Assembly (NCBI RefSeq): GCF_000499385.1
Contig: NW_013654934.1
Location: forward strand, 9,083-73,082
Source of the DNA: Eimeria necatrix
Taxonomy: Eukaryota; Apicomplexa; Conoidasida; Eucoccidiorida; Eimeriidae
Length of the DNA stretch: 64,000 nucleotides
Direction: 5' to 3'
The notes below the pieces were generated by a model. That model searched no databases and was not told where the DNA came from. It saw only the letters and a program-made list of their open reading frames with translations. Numbering within the stretch: the first letter of the stretch is position 1; each line of letters begins with the position of its first letter. The translations under genes and the position numbers were made by a program. Positions 45,201 through 56,796 of the stretch are shown piece by piece.

Positions 45201-47103
45201 TTTCCTCTTGGGTTTCTTTTCCCAGCAAAGAGACGCAATCTCGGGCGGCAGCTCCAGCGGAAGCGCTAAAGACCACGGCGCCCTGTCCCGGATAAAAAAG
45301 CGCGAGATTCAAGCCTTAACGCCTCCAAAAATGCCAAAAATAGTAACAAATTAGTAACTGCGCCAAGAGATCTCTATCAGCAAGGCCCGGACACCCGGAC
45401 TCGAACACTGTTGGCCGAGAGTTCCGCACAGCCAACGTGTTGTGAGGGAGGCGGAAAAGTACTTGAACGACAACTATGAAAACTCATCACGCAAAAGCCT
45501 CTACTGAGGAGGAAATAACGCAATGTGAACGATCTGCATGCCTGCAATTAAAGAACGGCTCCCACGCTACCAAGTCCCCAGTAGCCTCACTGGCAGCCGT
45601 TCTTGAACTGCCGTCCTGTATCGGTGATGCCACTAGGTGGTAGCAGTTGTAGTGAACGGAAGATCAGAACAACGATCTAAGATCTTCTTTTCATATAGCT
45701 TTTACTCTACTAGTAAAGTTTTCCTTCCCATGCATCCCTCTTGAGCGAAGCGCCCCACAGGCCGCCCGCCTCGGGAATCAGCGCTCGAGGTGACTTCTCC
45801 CAGTTACATTCATTCCTTGCACACGAGTCCAAGGCAGCTTAAGACACTTCAAAACAGATCACAAAATACTGCACGAGGGAGTTGCGGCCTCAGCTAGGCA
45901 GCCGAAGCGCGACGGTGACCTCTGCTACGATGAGCGAGAAACTAGTGACAGTGGCAGCTCGCCGAATTCGTTGCGATCAGATAATCGTGAAGAAGGTCTG
46001 ACCCGCTTCAATTCATGCCATTAATGCTCATGCTGCTTAAATGTGCAGTCGGCAGCAGCCGCCAAGCCTTCCGACGTTCCCGACGCACGAAACAAAAAAG
46101 ATTTCTACCAGTTAGTTGAAGTAGGCGTAAATGAGTGGTAAAGAGTGGCCTCCATCCACTTAGGAGGAATGCAATAACATAGGAATATGGAATTCGCATA
46201 CATAAGGATAAAATTCGTCTTCCTCACTATTGTCTTAATGACCACTGGAATAATTCGGGCCACGGGACTGCAACAACAGCTGCGGCGCCGAAGGCAAACA
46301 GCCAGCGGCAAAGACGCGGTTTCAACCCTTCTTACAAATCACCGGGGAAAGCATTGTTCAATATGTCTAAAACACTAGCAAAAAAATGCTGTGAGCTGCC
46401 GGATCCCTTTTACGGAGCCGAATGCGCGGCCCTTCATATAAAGCACGCAACTGCGCTGCTGGGTACCGACTTCTCATCGTCCACTGCAGACACAAACGCA
46501 GGCGAAGCGCACCAGAAGAGAGTCGCAAATTATCGACAAGTCTTCAAAAAGCTGCCTTTCGCAAGGCAAGTCAATCAGACAACAAGTGCAAAAAACAGCA
46601 ATGGCGTGAAACGCAAGTAGGTGGTCCTGAGCAGAAAGTTCACTTAGTTGCTGCCTTTCGTGAGCAAGAAAGACAAATCCTGCAAGTGGGTTGCCATGAG
46701 AGAAAGCGAAGAGCGGACTGGAGGCAACAGTGAAACAGCAGCTGCGTTCGAAGCTTACTAAAGACGACATTAGATATTTCGCGAGGATCTACAGGGTACT
46801 GAGGCCCTACGGCGTAGTTCCAGTCTACCAAATGCCAGCCAGTTGGCTCAAATGCAGGGAACAAGAAGTTCCTGATTGCGAAGCGCAGACACCAGACATT
46901 TCCCAATAAAACTAATGAGACACACCACAGCAACTCCCAGCTCCCACAGGGGGCCAACGCAGCATAACAAAAGCCAATTACGCAAATTTAGTTGCTGGAA
47001 TGTAGAAATGAGACGCGAATTTAGCTGCTGAACTGTGCAATTAGCTAGTGACATTCCCAGCCAGTTAGTTGTATGGGCTTTGCGGGGACTGCGTGTTTGT
47101 GCC
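45201..47103. other. intergenic, no gene recognised
   Basis: The 5' flank of the NAA25-like gene and the 3' flank of the next minus-strand gene. Low in triplet repeats. Several open frames of 60-105 codons lack domain signals. No tRNA with a complete T-arm was found. Confidence 0.45.
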
Positions 47104-47630
47104 TTACGAATTATGAGGGTCAAATCTGGCGTTGAGTTCAAGTCTCAAAGTGTGAACAGCTGTTTCATCTTCCTCAGAGCCCAAAACAATCTGCAGATTC
47201 GTCACCCCGCAGCACCCCAGCGGCCTCTAAGCCACAATTCAATGGCGAAAGAAACAAGAGAAGACAGAAAGACAGACTTGAGGCAAATAATGAGATTTTG
47301 AAAAAACAAAAAAACGCACATTGTCTTCAGAGTCTAGAATGGCAAGTTGCTGGGCGCACAGCAACTTGAAATCCATCACGACGACGAAGCCTCGGTCAAG
47401 GACGCCGCCGCAGTCCGCGCACATGTTCATGAACTCTGGAAATAAAGGCAAGAAAAAAGCAAAATTAATTCAAAAATAAACAAATAATAAACACAAACAG
47501 GGCAGAAAGTGATAGATCTGCAGCAAAAAAGATGCAGATCGCAAACCCCGTTCGCGAGATCACCTTCAACACTTCGCAGCAGCAAATGTGACACAGTCAA
47601 AGCAGAATTTTGCGAAATTTTCTCCAAGTC
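47104..47630 (-). CDS. three 3'-terminal exons of an unrecognised protein
   Basis: Minus-strand exons about 47624-47564, 47435-47320 and 47190-47104 join in phase across GT-AG sites. They read as ordinary protein: a helix SQNSALTVSHLLLRSV, then FMNMCADCGGVLDRG with a C-x2-C pair, then a charged tail ending at TAA 47104. The first of these has no convincing link to the frame ending at 47667, yet no ATG precedes it. It is either the true 3' end of the gene at 47667-49423, with an unusual junction, or a separate gene. Family unknown. Confidence 0.5.
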
Positions 47631-47666
47631 CGGGGCAAAAAAGGCAAAAATGAGTGCAGCAGAATG

Positions 47667-48829
47667 TCAGTAGGCCAGCAGCAAAGTTTGGGGCTCACGT
47701 CGGAAGGTTAGTGGCTGCCTCAAGATGTCTTGCATTTGTTCTCTGGCGCGTTTTCTCCAGATCTGTTCCATGGCCATGACCTGCTGCCTCTTTTCGAGAA
47801 CTCCGAGTGTCTCGACACCTGGCGCGGCGTCAGCTTCCTCCGCGGGGTCTTCACTTTCACTTCTTTTTTCTTTTTCCGACGCCTCGGGCTGCTTCCCCGG
47901 CTTCTGCGGAAGCGGCAGCTCCCCCGCAGCTTCTGCTGCAGCCACTGCAGCCTCGAAGTCGAAGACTCGCGGCTTCGCCATGTACATCGTTGCAGGAGTT
48001 CCCATGCTGCTGCTGCTGCTGCTGGCGTTGCTGCCGCGGCGCAGCAGCACCTGCACAGACCCGTGCTGCAGCAGCACCGTGGAAGTCGCGCTGGAGCCTC
48101 TGTTGCAGCCTGAGACGCACGCGCATGCAATCTGCAGCAAAAGCCCCCTGGAGACTGCTGCGCTGCTGCTGCAGCGCTGCTGCAGCGCTGCTGCAGTGCT
48201 GCTGCAGTGCTGCTGCAGTGCTGCTGCAGCAGCACCTGGAAGCTCCTTCAAAATGCCTTTTTTTCTGAATTGTTTCTCAATTTCCCTTTTCCTCGCCTCA
48301 CCCACTATGCCATAAACGGAGTCCACGACCACCCGCTGGGGGCGAATGGCAGAGCGGACTGTGAGGCCCCTGTGGGCGAGGAAAGCCACTTGCTGCTGCA
48401 GCAGCTGCTGCAGCTGGCCGCCTAGGCAGCCGTGCAGCCCCGAGAGGAAGCTGTCGGAGTGCAGCTGGCAGCAGCTCGAGCTGCTGCTGCTGCTGCTGCT
48501 GCTCTTGGGCTTCTCAGAGGAGCCATCTTTCCCTAAGTTGCTGCAGTTCTCGCCGGGCGCAGCGTCGGCGGCGGGCTGGAGTCTTTCTGCGTTGGACAAG
48601 TCCGACGAAATCTGCACACAACTCCAGCAGCAGCAGCAGCAGCAGCAGTGCAGGACTCCCGCGGCCGGCGCAGCAGCAGCAGCAGCAGTGCAGGACTCCC
48701 GTGGCCAACGCAGCAGCAGCGCAGCAGCAGCAGCAGTGCAGGACTCCAGCGAACGGAGCAGCAGCAGCAGAGCAGCGCAGCAGCAGCAGTGCAGGGCGCC
48801 CGCGGCCGGCGCAGCAGCAGGACAGCAGC

Positions 48830-48862
<33 letters not shown>

Positions 48863-49423
48863 CAGTGGCTGGGAGTCGAGGGCTGCAGCAGGGCCGCGCG
48901 AACTCACGACAGAAAGGACGCGAGAGAGGACCTGCTTGGCGCCCTCTCTGGCTCTGTTGGCGTTGACGAGGAGCTCGCGGAGTCTGGCGAATTTTCTGTT
49001 CCACGCGAGGGTCAAGAGCATGTAGGCGGAGCCGAAGCGGAGGCCCCTTTCGTCTTCTGCGGAATATTCCCAACCTGGAAAAGAAGAGGGGCCCCCGTTG
49101 CTTCGAATTGGGGCCCCTGGGGCGCCTGCAGCAGCAGCAGCAGCTGCTGCTGCTGCGGCGGCGTGGGCGTGGGCGACGGGCTGGCCGCGCAGCTGTCTGT
49201 ACACCTCAGCAACCAGCGGCTTCTCCCACTCCCGGAGGCCCCCGGAGGCCCCCGCTTCTCCAGAAGCCACAAAAACTGAAGAAGAATAATAATTGCAACA
49301 TTTTGGAGGCCCCAGAAGACCCAAAGGCCGCGCGGGGGCCCCCGACACGCAAGGCGCCTGCAAGGCCTCCCGCAGCGCGCGCGCCGCCGCAGCCGCAGGG
49401 CGCAGCAGAAACTGAGGCCGCAT
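47667..49423 (-). CDS. hypothetical protein with possible mitochondrial presequence
   Basis: The ATG at 49423 opens an Arg/Ala-rich leader (RPQFLLRPAAAAARALREAL) typical of mitochondrial presequences. Exon 1 (49423-49321) splices in phase to 49275. That exon carries FGSAYMLLTLAWNRKFARL and ends near a GTGAGT donor at about 48920. A later exon from 48611 holds RVVVDSVYGIVGEARKREIE before a CTG array. A last block (about 47990-47667) has KPRVFDFEAAVAAAEAAGE and an Arg-rich helix (QIWRKRAREQMQDIL) before TGA 47667. Long CAG/CTG stretches between the blocks are probably intronic or homopolymer insertions. No family is recognised. Confidence 0.55.
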
Positions 49424-50267
49424 CTTTTCACTCCCCGCGAAATCGCCTCCACCACTTTTTCATTTTTTATTAATTGCAGCTTCCCTGGCGGCGCCAGCGG
49501 CGCCGCTCGCGCGGCCTTTCAAGCCCCAACAACACTCAGTCCCATGGCAGTGGTCAGTGCGCAGCAGCAGCAGCAGCAGCAGCAGCTCAATTCCCGCTGC
49601 CGACGCATTCTTCTGCGAACTTTTGGCTTTTTTGCTTATTCAATATTTGCCCAACACCGAGATTCTCCACTTGCAGCGGCTGTCTGCGAGAGCGGGCCCC
49701 CAGAGGCGGCGGCAGGGCCCCCGCAGCCCACTGCAAAGACCCAACTCTTAACTTAACGCCCGCAGCTGCAGCTGCCAGCCAGCCAGGCCCAGTGGTCACT
49801 GGCCACTGCACCAATGGACCACACGGGGGCCAGCCGCAGGCCCGCACATTTGCCGTGGAGAAACTGCCTGAGGCTAATCTTAGTTGCCCACGGGGCCCCT
49901 TAAAATGCCCCAGGCCCAAAATGGCCCGCTAACTATATATAGCTAAGAAGCCCTGGGGCATTACTTGTTAATTGAAAAGAGCCAAATGCCCCTAATGGGC
50001 TAACTGCTCCAGCAAGAGGCTCCCCATAAGTGGTTTGTTGAGAAGTAGTTTTATTTTTATTGTTTCAAAACTAAATTGTCAAGGAAGAAACATGTGGCCA
50101 AGGACACGCCTGAGTCTTTAAAAGGGAACTGCACGGGTCGGCGGGGACAGCGCAGCGTTCCGGTGTACGTACACCCGAACGCCGCGCTGTGCATCCGGGT
50201 GTACGTACACCGGAACGCCGCGCTGTACATCCGGGTGTACGTACACCGCGAACTCGGAAATTTGAAC
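49424..50267. other. intergenic between two minus-strand genes
   Basis: Contains CAG patches (about 49560-49585), a stretch matching the GGGCCCC-rich style of the distal window, and at its end the palindrome array described separately. It should hold the promoter of the gene at 49423 and the 3' end of the SRP40 transcript. Confidence 0.45.
50163..50246. repeat. three-copy 36-bp repeat carrying the palindrome GTGTACGTACAC
   Basis: The 12-base perfect palindrome occurs at 50163, 50199 and 50235, spaced exactly 36 bases apart. The spacer (CGAACGCCGCGCTG type) is also conserved. It lies just beyond the stop codon of the SRP40-like gene, so probably in its 3' untranslated region. Confidence 0.93.
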
Positions 50268-51062
50268 TTACTCCGAATCGCTGGCAAATTGAATTGAATT
50301 AACTGTCATGGGCAGTTCTCCGCATCCCTTCCACGTGGCTCTTTTCTTTTTGGTCTTTTCGTGGCGAAAGTCTTTGCCTCGGACCTGCAGCGCAGAGGCA
50401 ATTCACATTTTTGCAAAAGTTGAACTTGACTTCAACTTGGGAATATTTGGCCAAAAGTTAAATTTAAAAGCACAGACGAATCACATTTTTGAAAAGTTGA
50501 ATTTAACTTGAATTAGGGAATATTTGGCCAAATGTTAAATTTAAAAGCACAGACAAATCACATTTTTGCAAAAGTTGAACTTGACCTGAATTTGGGAATA
50601 TTTGGCCAAAAGTTAAATTTAAAAGCACAGACAAATCACATTTTTGAAAAGTTGAATTTAACCTGAATTTGGGAATATCCGGCCAAAAGTTGAATTTAAA
50701 AGCGCAGACAAATCACATATCTGCAAAAGTAGAATTTAACTTGAATTTGGGAATATTTGGCCAAAAATTGAATTTGAAATATCTACGCAAAGGCCAGTTA
50801 TTGGGCAAAAAAGCACCCAATAAACCCCTTTTGCCCCTCTCACCCGCCCCAGCTGCTCCGCCGCCTTCGCCGCAAAACTGTCATTTTTTTTCTTCCAAAA
50901 AGAATTGTCTTTGAGTTCTGCAGGCAGCGCTGCAGTCCACCGGGTGTCGTCTATGCGTTGGAAGCGCTTGAAGCCTGCAGCACACAATGCGCAGCAATTT
51001 GTCTTTTCCAAACTTCAAAAAAAAAACAAAAAAAGAGAAAATCCAGCCTCCAGCACTCCAGT

Positions 51063-51096
<34 letters not shown>

Positions 51097-51910
51097 AGCT
51101 GCCTGCCGCACCTGCTGCGCCTTTGCTGCCTTTCTGACTGTCTTGGGGCTCTTCTTTAGCAGCACTTTCTTCTTCGGACTTGGCTTTTTTTTCCGATGAA
51201 GTTTTTCCGTTTTGTTTGCTGCAGCTGGAGTCTGTCTCGGGGGCCTCTTGCGTGGCCTCTGCCTCTGGGTTTTCCTTTTCAGCAATGGCCCTGGCCTTCT
51301 TATTGGACTTAGTCGATTCTTCATCATTTATTTTCTTCTTTTTTGACTTTTTGCTTGCCTTTTCAACAGCTTCTGCGCACCAAAGCCACAGAGTCCACTT
51401 GCAAATCCATTCAACTCCTGAGTTGCTCTTAAATGCCTTTAATTTCCTGCATTTGGCTCCTCATAAACTCAAAAACTCTCCAAACTTCTCCCCTAAGTCA
51501 CCTTCAGCCTCCTCGCTCGCCCGCGCTGCTGCGCTGCAGAGCTGCAGCAAATCAAACTGCTGCCCTTCTGCTGCTGCAGCTTCCAAGTCCCACTCCTGCG
51601 GCGCAGCAAAGCTGTGGAATGGCGGCAACTGGCCACTCAAAACCCCAGAGTTTTAATTAAAATTTCAAGATTTAAACCCCTTAACTCCTATTTTACTATT
51701 ATATAAGTAATAATGCTTGTGCCTGTGGCTGAGTGGTCAAAAACCCTTTGCTGCTAAGTACTGCAAAGGAAACAGCAGCAAAGGAAACTCAGCCAGTCTT
51801 ACCCGCTTGCTTGCCTCCTTCCGAAGAGCCTTTGCTGTCTTCGCCAGCTCCTGCTGCTCCAGGAACTTGAGAACTGCAGCGACAACGCGCAAGTCGAGTT
51901 CAGCTTCCAT
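50268..51910 (-). CDS. SRP40/Nopp140-type nucleolar phosphoprotein
   Basis: Five minus-strand exons: 51910-51803, 51595-51502, 51372-51112, 50974-50844, 50384-50268. All are GT-AG with phases in agreement, giving 236 residues. Residues 1-36 form a LisH-like helix pair (ELDLRVVAAVLKFLEQQELA). The middle (about 68-155) is Lys/Ser/Glu-rich, the usual kinase-target region. The last 80 residues are the conserved SRP40 C-terminal domain: FKRFQRID, LKDNSF, then VRGKDFRHEKTKKKR and VNSIQF. Family members chaperone snoRNPs and link the nucleolus to Cajal bodies. This protein is short beside human NOLC1, nearer yeast SRP40. The CTG array at 51063-51096 falls inside an intron in this model. Confidence 0.93.
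50404..50791. repeat. five-copy satellite of 77-78 bp inside the last SRP40 intron
   Basis: Units start at 50404, 50482, 50559, 50637 and 50714, each with CACATTTTTG, AAGTTGAA, GGGAATATTTGGCCAAA and TTTAAAAGC in the same order. Differences are few. The array nearly fills the intron 50385-50843. Confidence 0.92.
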
Positions 51911-54506
51911 CTTGGTTATGGGTGGGTGACTGTGCAAATCGAAACTTGCAAATCCGCTGCTCGCCTGCTGCGCCTCTTGCTGATGACCCGAAGCCAATTC
52001 GTGACAGAAAAAGCCAAAAATATGTCTTCTATTCAATTAATAAACTGCTGGCATCGGCAGAATGAGATGAACACAGAAAAGGCAACAACGGCCGAAAGCT
52101 TTGGCGCCCGCGGCAAATGATACAGAGAAGAAGGTTCTGCAGGCCAGCCCCGCCCTAAAAAAATAAAGAATTATCAGCGCTTTTACTTAACTGCAAAGAT
52201 TTAAAAGACACTGTCTAAAACAATAGACGAAATTAGTCGAAGTAGTTCGAGCCGATGCCGCTCTCCAGCCCCACACTGTGGGGGTTCCTTTTGTGCTCAC
52301 TTCCGCATAGATCCTCGGAATAATGCAAAAGTTTGCAATTTAGCAACACATTTCCAAAGATCTGCGCTATCTGTATGTTCAGAAGGATGAATGATCACTC
52401 CGAAACAACAGTATCGCCCTCACGGGCCCCGGCAGGAAGCACCGGGAAGTCGTATGTCGCAAGACTGTCCCGTAATCTTTAATCATGCTATGAAACTTAT
52501 ACTCTTTTCGCTAGAACTGACACTGAGAAGCTTCGAAGTGACTTGGGCAACAACAATGCACCCCGAGTAGGCTTAGTAGTGCCCGCAGCGCCACAACTGC
52601 TCAGCATGCACGGGGGCACAACAGCTTCTCAATGAAAATGAGGGAAGCGCGGCACAATACTGGCAGAGAGTTATACTTTTCGGCATTTCTGCTAGCAAGA
52701 TGACCCCAAAACCTAGCCGTTCAGGCTCGCAACTCCGGCCACACTACCCCACCCTCCCCAACATAACAATTCAAAAATTTCACCAAGTCGGCGCGAAGTA
52801 GGCCTGGCAACTCGAGAATCTGAATTTTAAATCGCGTTTTCGTCGGCAAACCACTGAACTCAATGACTAAACATTTGGCAAGCTTCTGCCTGAGCCGCCG
52901 GCAAGTCCATGGCGTCCACTCGTAGCGTTCCTCCACGACTCTAAGCTGCGACACATTTGAGGGTACACGCCAAAATGAAACGAAACGCCACGCTCGATGT
53001 GCCCATCAATTGTGGCACGCCCACTTCGCGTTAGCTTCATTCTAACACTACGGGTGTTGCTAGTTCTCATGCACAGCCTAGCTAGGTTGCTCGGAGCGCA
53101 ATCCTTACAGCCGGCTGCCTTTCTTCACAATGGCTCCGCCTCACCGAGAAGGCTGCCACTGCGAGTGCTCGACGCAAATAGAATAAGGATCAAACAGGAA
53201 CAAGAGCACTCACGCTGCTTTCTGAACGCCCGCCGCGGCTATCCACGACGGGCGCGAAAGCTTTCCGATGTCAAACGCATAGACAAATAGAGCCTATTTG
53301 ATACCGGTGTTCTTCACCGATTTCACATAAGTCCGTGCATACCAGCAGACATAAAAGCTGCCTGGCTGACGACTGACCGAGCCGTAGAGCTCCTGTCTGG
53401 GGGTCAACGAAGAAGCACTTGGTGATGGTGCACACCGTTCCGAGGGGGAAATGGAACTCAGTGGAATTCAATGCTCCTAGATGTGAAATCCGCAACAAAG
53501 TGTGGCCGTATGCCAGTCTTTTGGCGCAAACTTTGCACTGGAAAGCAACAACTGCAGCACACAAACCGCCTTGGCTCAATGGCTTTCTGAGCGTGGTGAT
53601 ATTCCGGCCAGTGACTGCTCAAGGACGCCTCCTACGTCTTGGCCCAGCCGCGTTGCCCGAGTTGTGACGCGCAGTCAACCGACTCCACTACGGGCGCGTT
53701 TCTTCTCGCTGCTTCTCGCGATGACAAACGCATCACTTGTTCATCTTTCCCTTTTCAGCACAAGAGGCCTCGAGGCCTCCTCTCGCCGCCATTTAACACT
53801 CCAACAGCGCACTGCAGAACTCAGGGGAGCACTCGGCGCTCCAGGCCTCTGGTGCCGACCGGCGGCGCCCCCGCACACATTTTCTCCTGGCGAAAACTTT
53901 GCTTTTCGGATTCGCGAGCTGGCGGAGCCAGACTGCACTCTGTAGTGGAGGCTCAGCTGCCCTCAGGCAGCGTCACCTCGTTCGTGTTAGTGAGTTCTGA
54001 AAGGAAAGCACACCAAACCAGTCAAGTTTTTCAGCGAACCCGCGAGAAAAGCACTTATACGCTACATGTGCACACACAACGTTCTGGAATTGAGACTCAA
54101 ACATGCAGCAACTGCATCTTCTGCAGCAAAGCTGCAGATCTAGCCAGCGCGGGTTCACACTCAAGGCCAGCGCTCACCTGCGAGTTTATCTCGCACATGC
54201 GCTAGGGACTCTGGCATTAGTCCTGCTGTGTTCAACGCATATTGGCGGGGAATTATGGGGTGCTGTACATCAGAAGCTGCTGCTACATGGGCAGAGGCGA
54301 ATGCAGGAATGGCTGCGCCGTCGGCGGATTCCAGCAAAACTCCCGGCGCTTGAAAGTCCACGGCGCTGGCCTCTGCGCCTTCACAGTCTTCCAGCAGCCT
54401 CTGCAGAAGCCAAAACGCAGCACTTGGCCCGAATTTCCGAAATAATTTAAACTACTTAAAGTAGCTAGAAGTGCATTTTTCATACAAGATCAGCTCTCCA
54501 TGTTCT
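51911..54506. other. no gene recognised
   Basis: About 2.6 kb upstream of the SRP40-like gene. Open frames on both strands are short and lack motifs. It is low in CAG repeats. The promoter of the SRP40-like gene should be near 51911-52130. Confidence 0.4.
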
Positions 54507-54703
54507 TCATGTTGCAGGAGCGCGGCTCACCGTTCTGTGGGCGCGCTGCTGGTGCTTCTTCCACTGCTTTAAAGTTAGTTTCGAATGTTCTTCGTGATGA
54601 CAGAATTCACATTCTGCGCCGTTGCGGCACCCCTTTCGCTTGTTGTAGTAAAACGCGCACGGCTTGCAGCGGCCGCGCGTGTGCAGTACCCGTTGCACAT
54701 CGG
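54507..54703 (-). CDS. CCCH zinc-finger exon of the PCAFYY type
   Basis: After an acceptor at 54704-54705 the minus strand encodes LHTRGRCKPCAFYYNKRKG, then CRNGAECEFCHHEEH and a basic tail ending in a stop at 54507. The pattern C-x-P-C-A-F-x(n)-GC-x-NG-x2-C-x2-CH is the distinctive CCCH-like finger of protist and plant RNA-binding proteins. It may be the last exon of the gene at 54775-57217: a junction from 54843 to 54703 keeps phase but needs a weak donor (GTCCGC). Otherwise it is a fragment of an independent gene. Confidence 0.65.
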
Positions 54704-54774
54704 CTGCGATTCGCAGGCAAAACAGGCAAGAAAGCGGCAGATTTAGCGCTGGACTTGAAGAAAAAAAGAAGTAT

Positions 54775-55129
54775 TTATTTCTTGTTTTTTAAAGAAAAGT
54801 AAAGCACTAAAAAGGGAAGCAAAAGCGCTGTTTGGCGCGGACTTGCGCAGATTTTCACGTTCGCCATGGTGCCGGGCAAAGTGGTGGTTCGCCGGTTGTT
54901 TCTTTGGAAGAAGGCGTTGGGGTCTTCTCCGGGAATGCTTCTCGCGGCAGCTGCTGCCTGCACTGTTGCTGAGGCCTCCTGGAGGAGCTTCAAGTCCCCG
55001 AGGAGAGCTGTCATGCTGCTGCTGCTGCTCTCGAGGAGGTTGGTGTATTCGTGTTGGCGGATGGAGGCGGCGGCGGCGAGCACATTCGCGTCGATCCGCA
55101 CGCAGCGGCCGCTGCTGCTCCTGCTGCCC

Positions 55130-55171
<42 letters not shown>

Positions 55172-55934
55172 GGCGGCGGCCAGGCCTCGCTCTTGGCCGG
55201 GGAAGCGAACTCCTGCAGCGCAGCAGCAGCAGGCGGCGCCTGCAGCCCCGCCTCGCGGCCAGCCCCCAGCAGCACCACTTTGCCGGCCAAACTCCCGTTG
55301 GGCAAAGTGGTGGTTCTCCGCACGTTTCGCTGCAGAAACGGCGAGCCTTCGGGGGCCCCGGGGGCCCCCCGGGGCCCCTCCGCCGCCTCTTCCCCCCCCA
55401 GGGGCCCCCCCTGCTGCGCATGCGTTTGCAGCAGCGCGAACTCCCCAGAAAGCCCCGAAACGTTGCCTTCGCTGGGCTCTCTGGCCCTTTCCTCGGCCCC
55501 CCCCCCGGGCGTGTCTGCTGCAGTCGTGGCCGTCGCCTCTGCCAGCGAAGACCCCACGCTGAAGCACCTTTTGAACAACTCGCTTTCCGTCAAACTGCTG
55601 TACGCCTCCTGCTCGCCCCCGCAGACCTTCTGCACGCCCCGCAACAACAACCCCACCCGCACGCGCATGCATCCATGCATGCGTGCATGCATGCATGCAT
55701 GTCACGTGCATGCATGCATGCATGCATGCATGCATGCATGGAGCGTGCATGCATGCATGCATGCATGCACTCGCGCTTCCATGCATGCATGCACACCTGC
55801 CTGCACGCATGCATGCATGGCGCGTGCATGCATGCATGCATGCATGCACACGTGCTTCCATGCATGCATGCACACCTGCATGCATGCATGTTTGCACGGA
55901 TGCATGCGCATGCACCTCGCAAGCTACGCCCCGC

Positions 55935-55976
<42 letters not shown>

Positions 55977-56146
55977 CTCACTTCCATCCAAGTTTCGGGA
56001 CTGCCGCGGACTGCAGGGGTGGTGCGGGAGCGCGTGTTGCTGCGGGTGAAAGCTGGAGAAACTTGAGCGAGAAGATCTTCTTCAGGAGGATCGGCTTCGT
56101 GATCTGCTGCATGCAGCGACTCCGAGGTGGCTGTGGGGCTGCCCCG

Positions 56147-56183
<37 letters not shown>

Positions 56184-56330
56184 CGCGAAGAGCCCCCGCC
56201 CCCGTGCCCGCCGCCAGCCCCGTCCGCTATGGACTGCGCAGCAGCAGCAACACACACACGCAGCTAGTAGTGCAAGCAGCAGCTGCTGCTGCTGCTGCTG
56301 CTGCTCGGGAGTTGGCAAAAACCCAAACGG

Positions 56331-56380
<50 letters not shown>

Positions 56381-56755
56381 CGGTTTACCTCGAAAGGACT
56401 CAGCCACGGCAGCGGGGGAGTCAGAGCAGCAGCATGGGCCCCCGAAACTGGCCGGGGCAAGTTGTGGGGAGAAGCAGCTTTTGCCATTGCTGCTCTTGCT
56501 GCAGGGAACAGCAGCAGCAGCCGCGGCAGCTCCAGGTAGCCTTCGCGGCTCTTCTCCAGCTCCTGCAGCAGCAAGTTCGTGTGCTGCAGCAGCTGCTGCA
56601 GCTGGCACTGCTTGTAGTGCACCAGGTCCACCTGCGCGCAGCAGCAGACTCAGCAGCAACGCACACAGCTCCAGCTGCAGCAGCAGCAGCAGCAAGTGCA
56701 GCAGCAGCAGCACGACTACTACCACACCAGCAGCAGCAGCAGCACGACTGCTACC

Positions 56756-56796
<41 letters not shown>

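Noticed and set aside
45388..45440. tRNA-like T-loop (GTTCGAGTCC on the minus strand)
   Set aside because: The bases flanking the loop do not pair as a T-stem, and no matching acceptor or anticodon arm is visible.
50404..50791. Regular repeat resembling a CRISPR array
   Set aside because: The whole 77-bp unit is repeated, with no unique spacers, in a eukaryotic intron.
51727..51760. tRNA D-arm-like GTGGCTGAGTGGTC
   Set aside because: It lies inside an SRP40 intron and no T-arm or acceptor stem follows at the right distance.
55011..56539. Long plus-strand open frames through 54.8-57.2 kb
   Set aside because: They read as repeated H-A-C-M and polyQ/A because of (ATGC)n and CAG arrays. The minus strand gives phase-consistent exons with strong donors.
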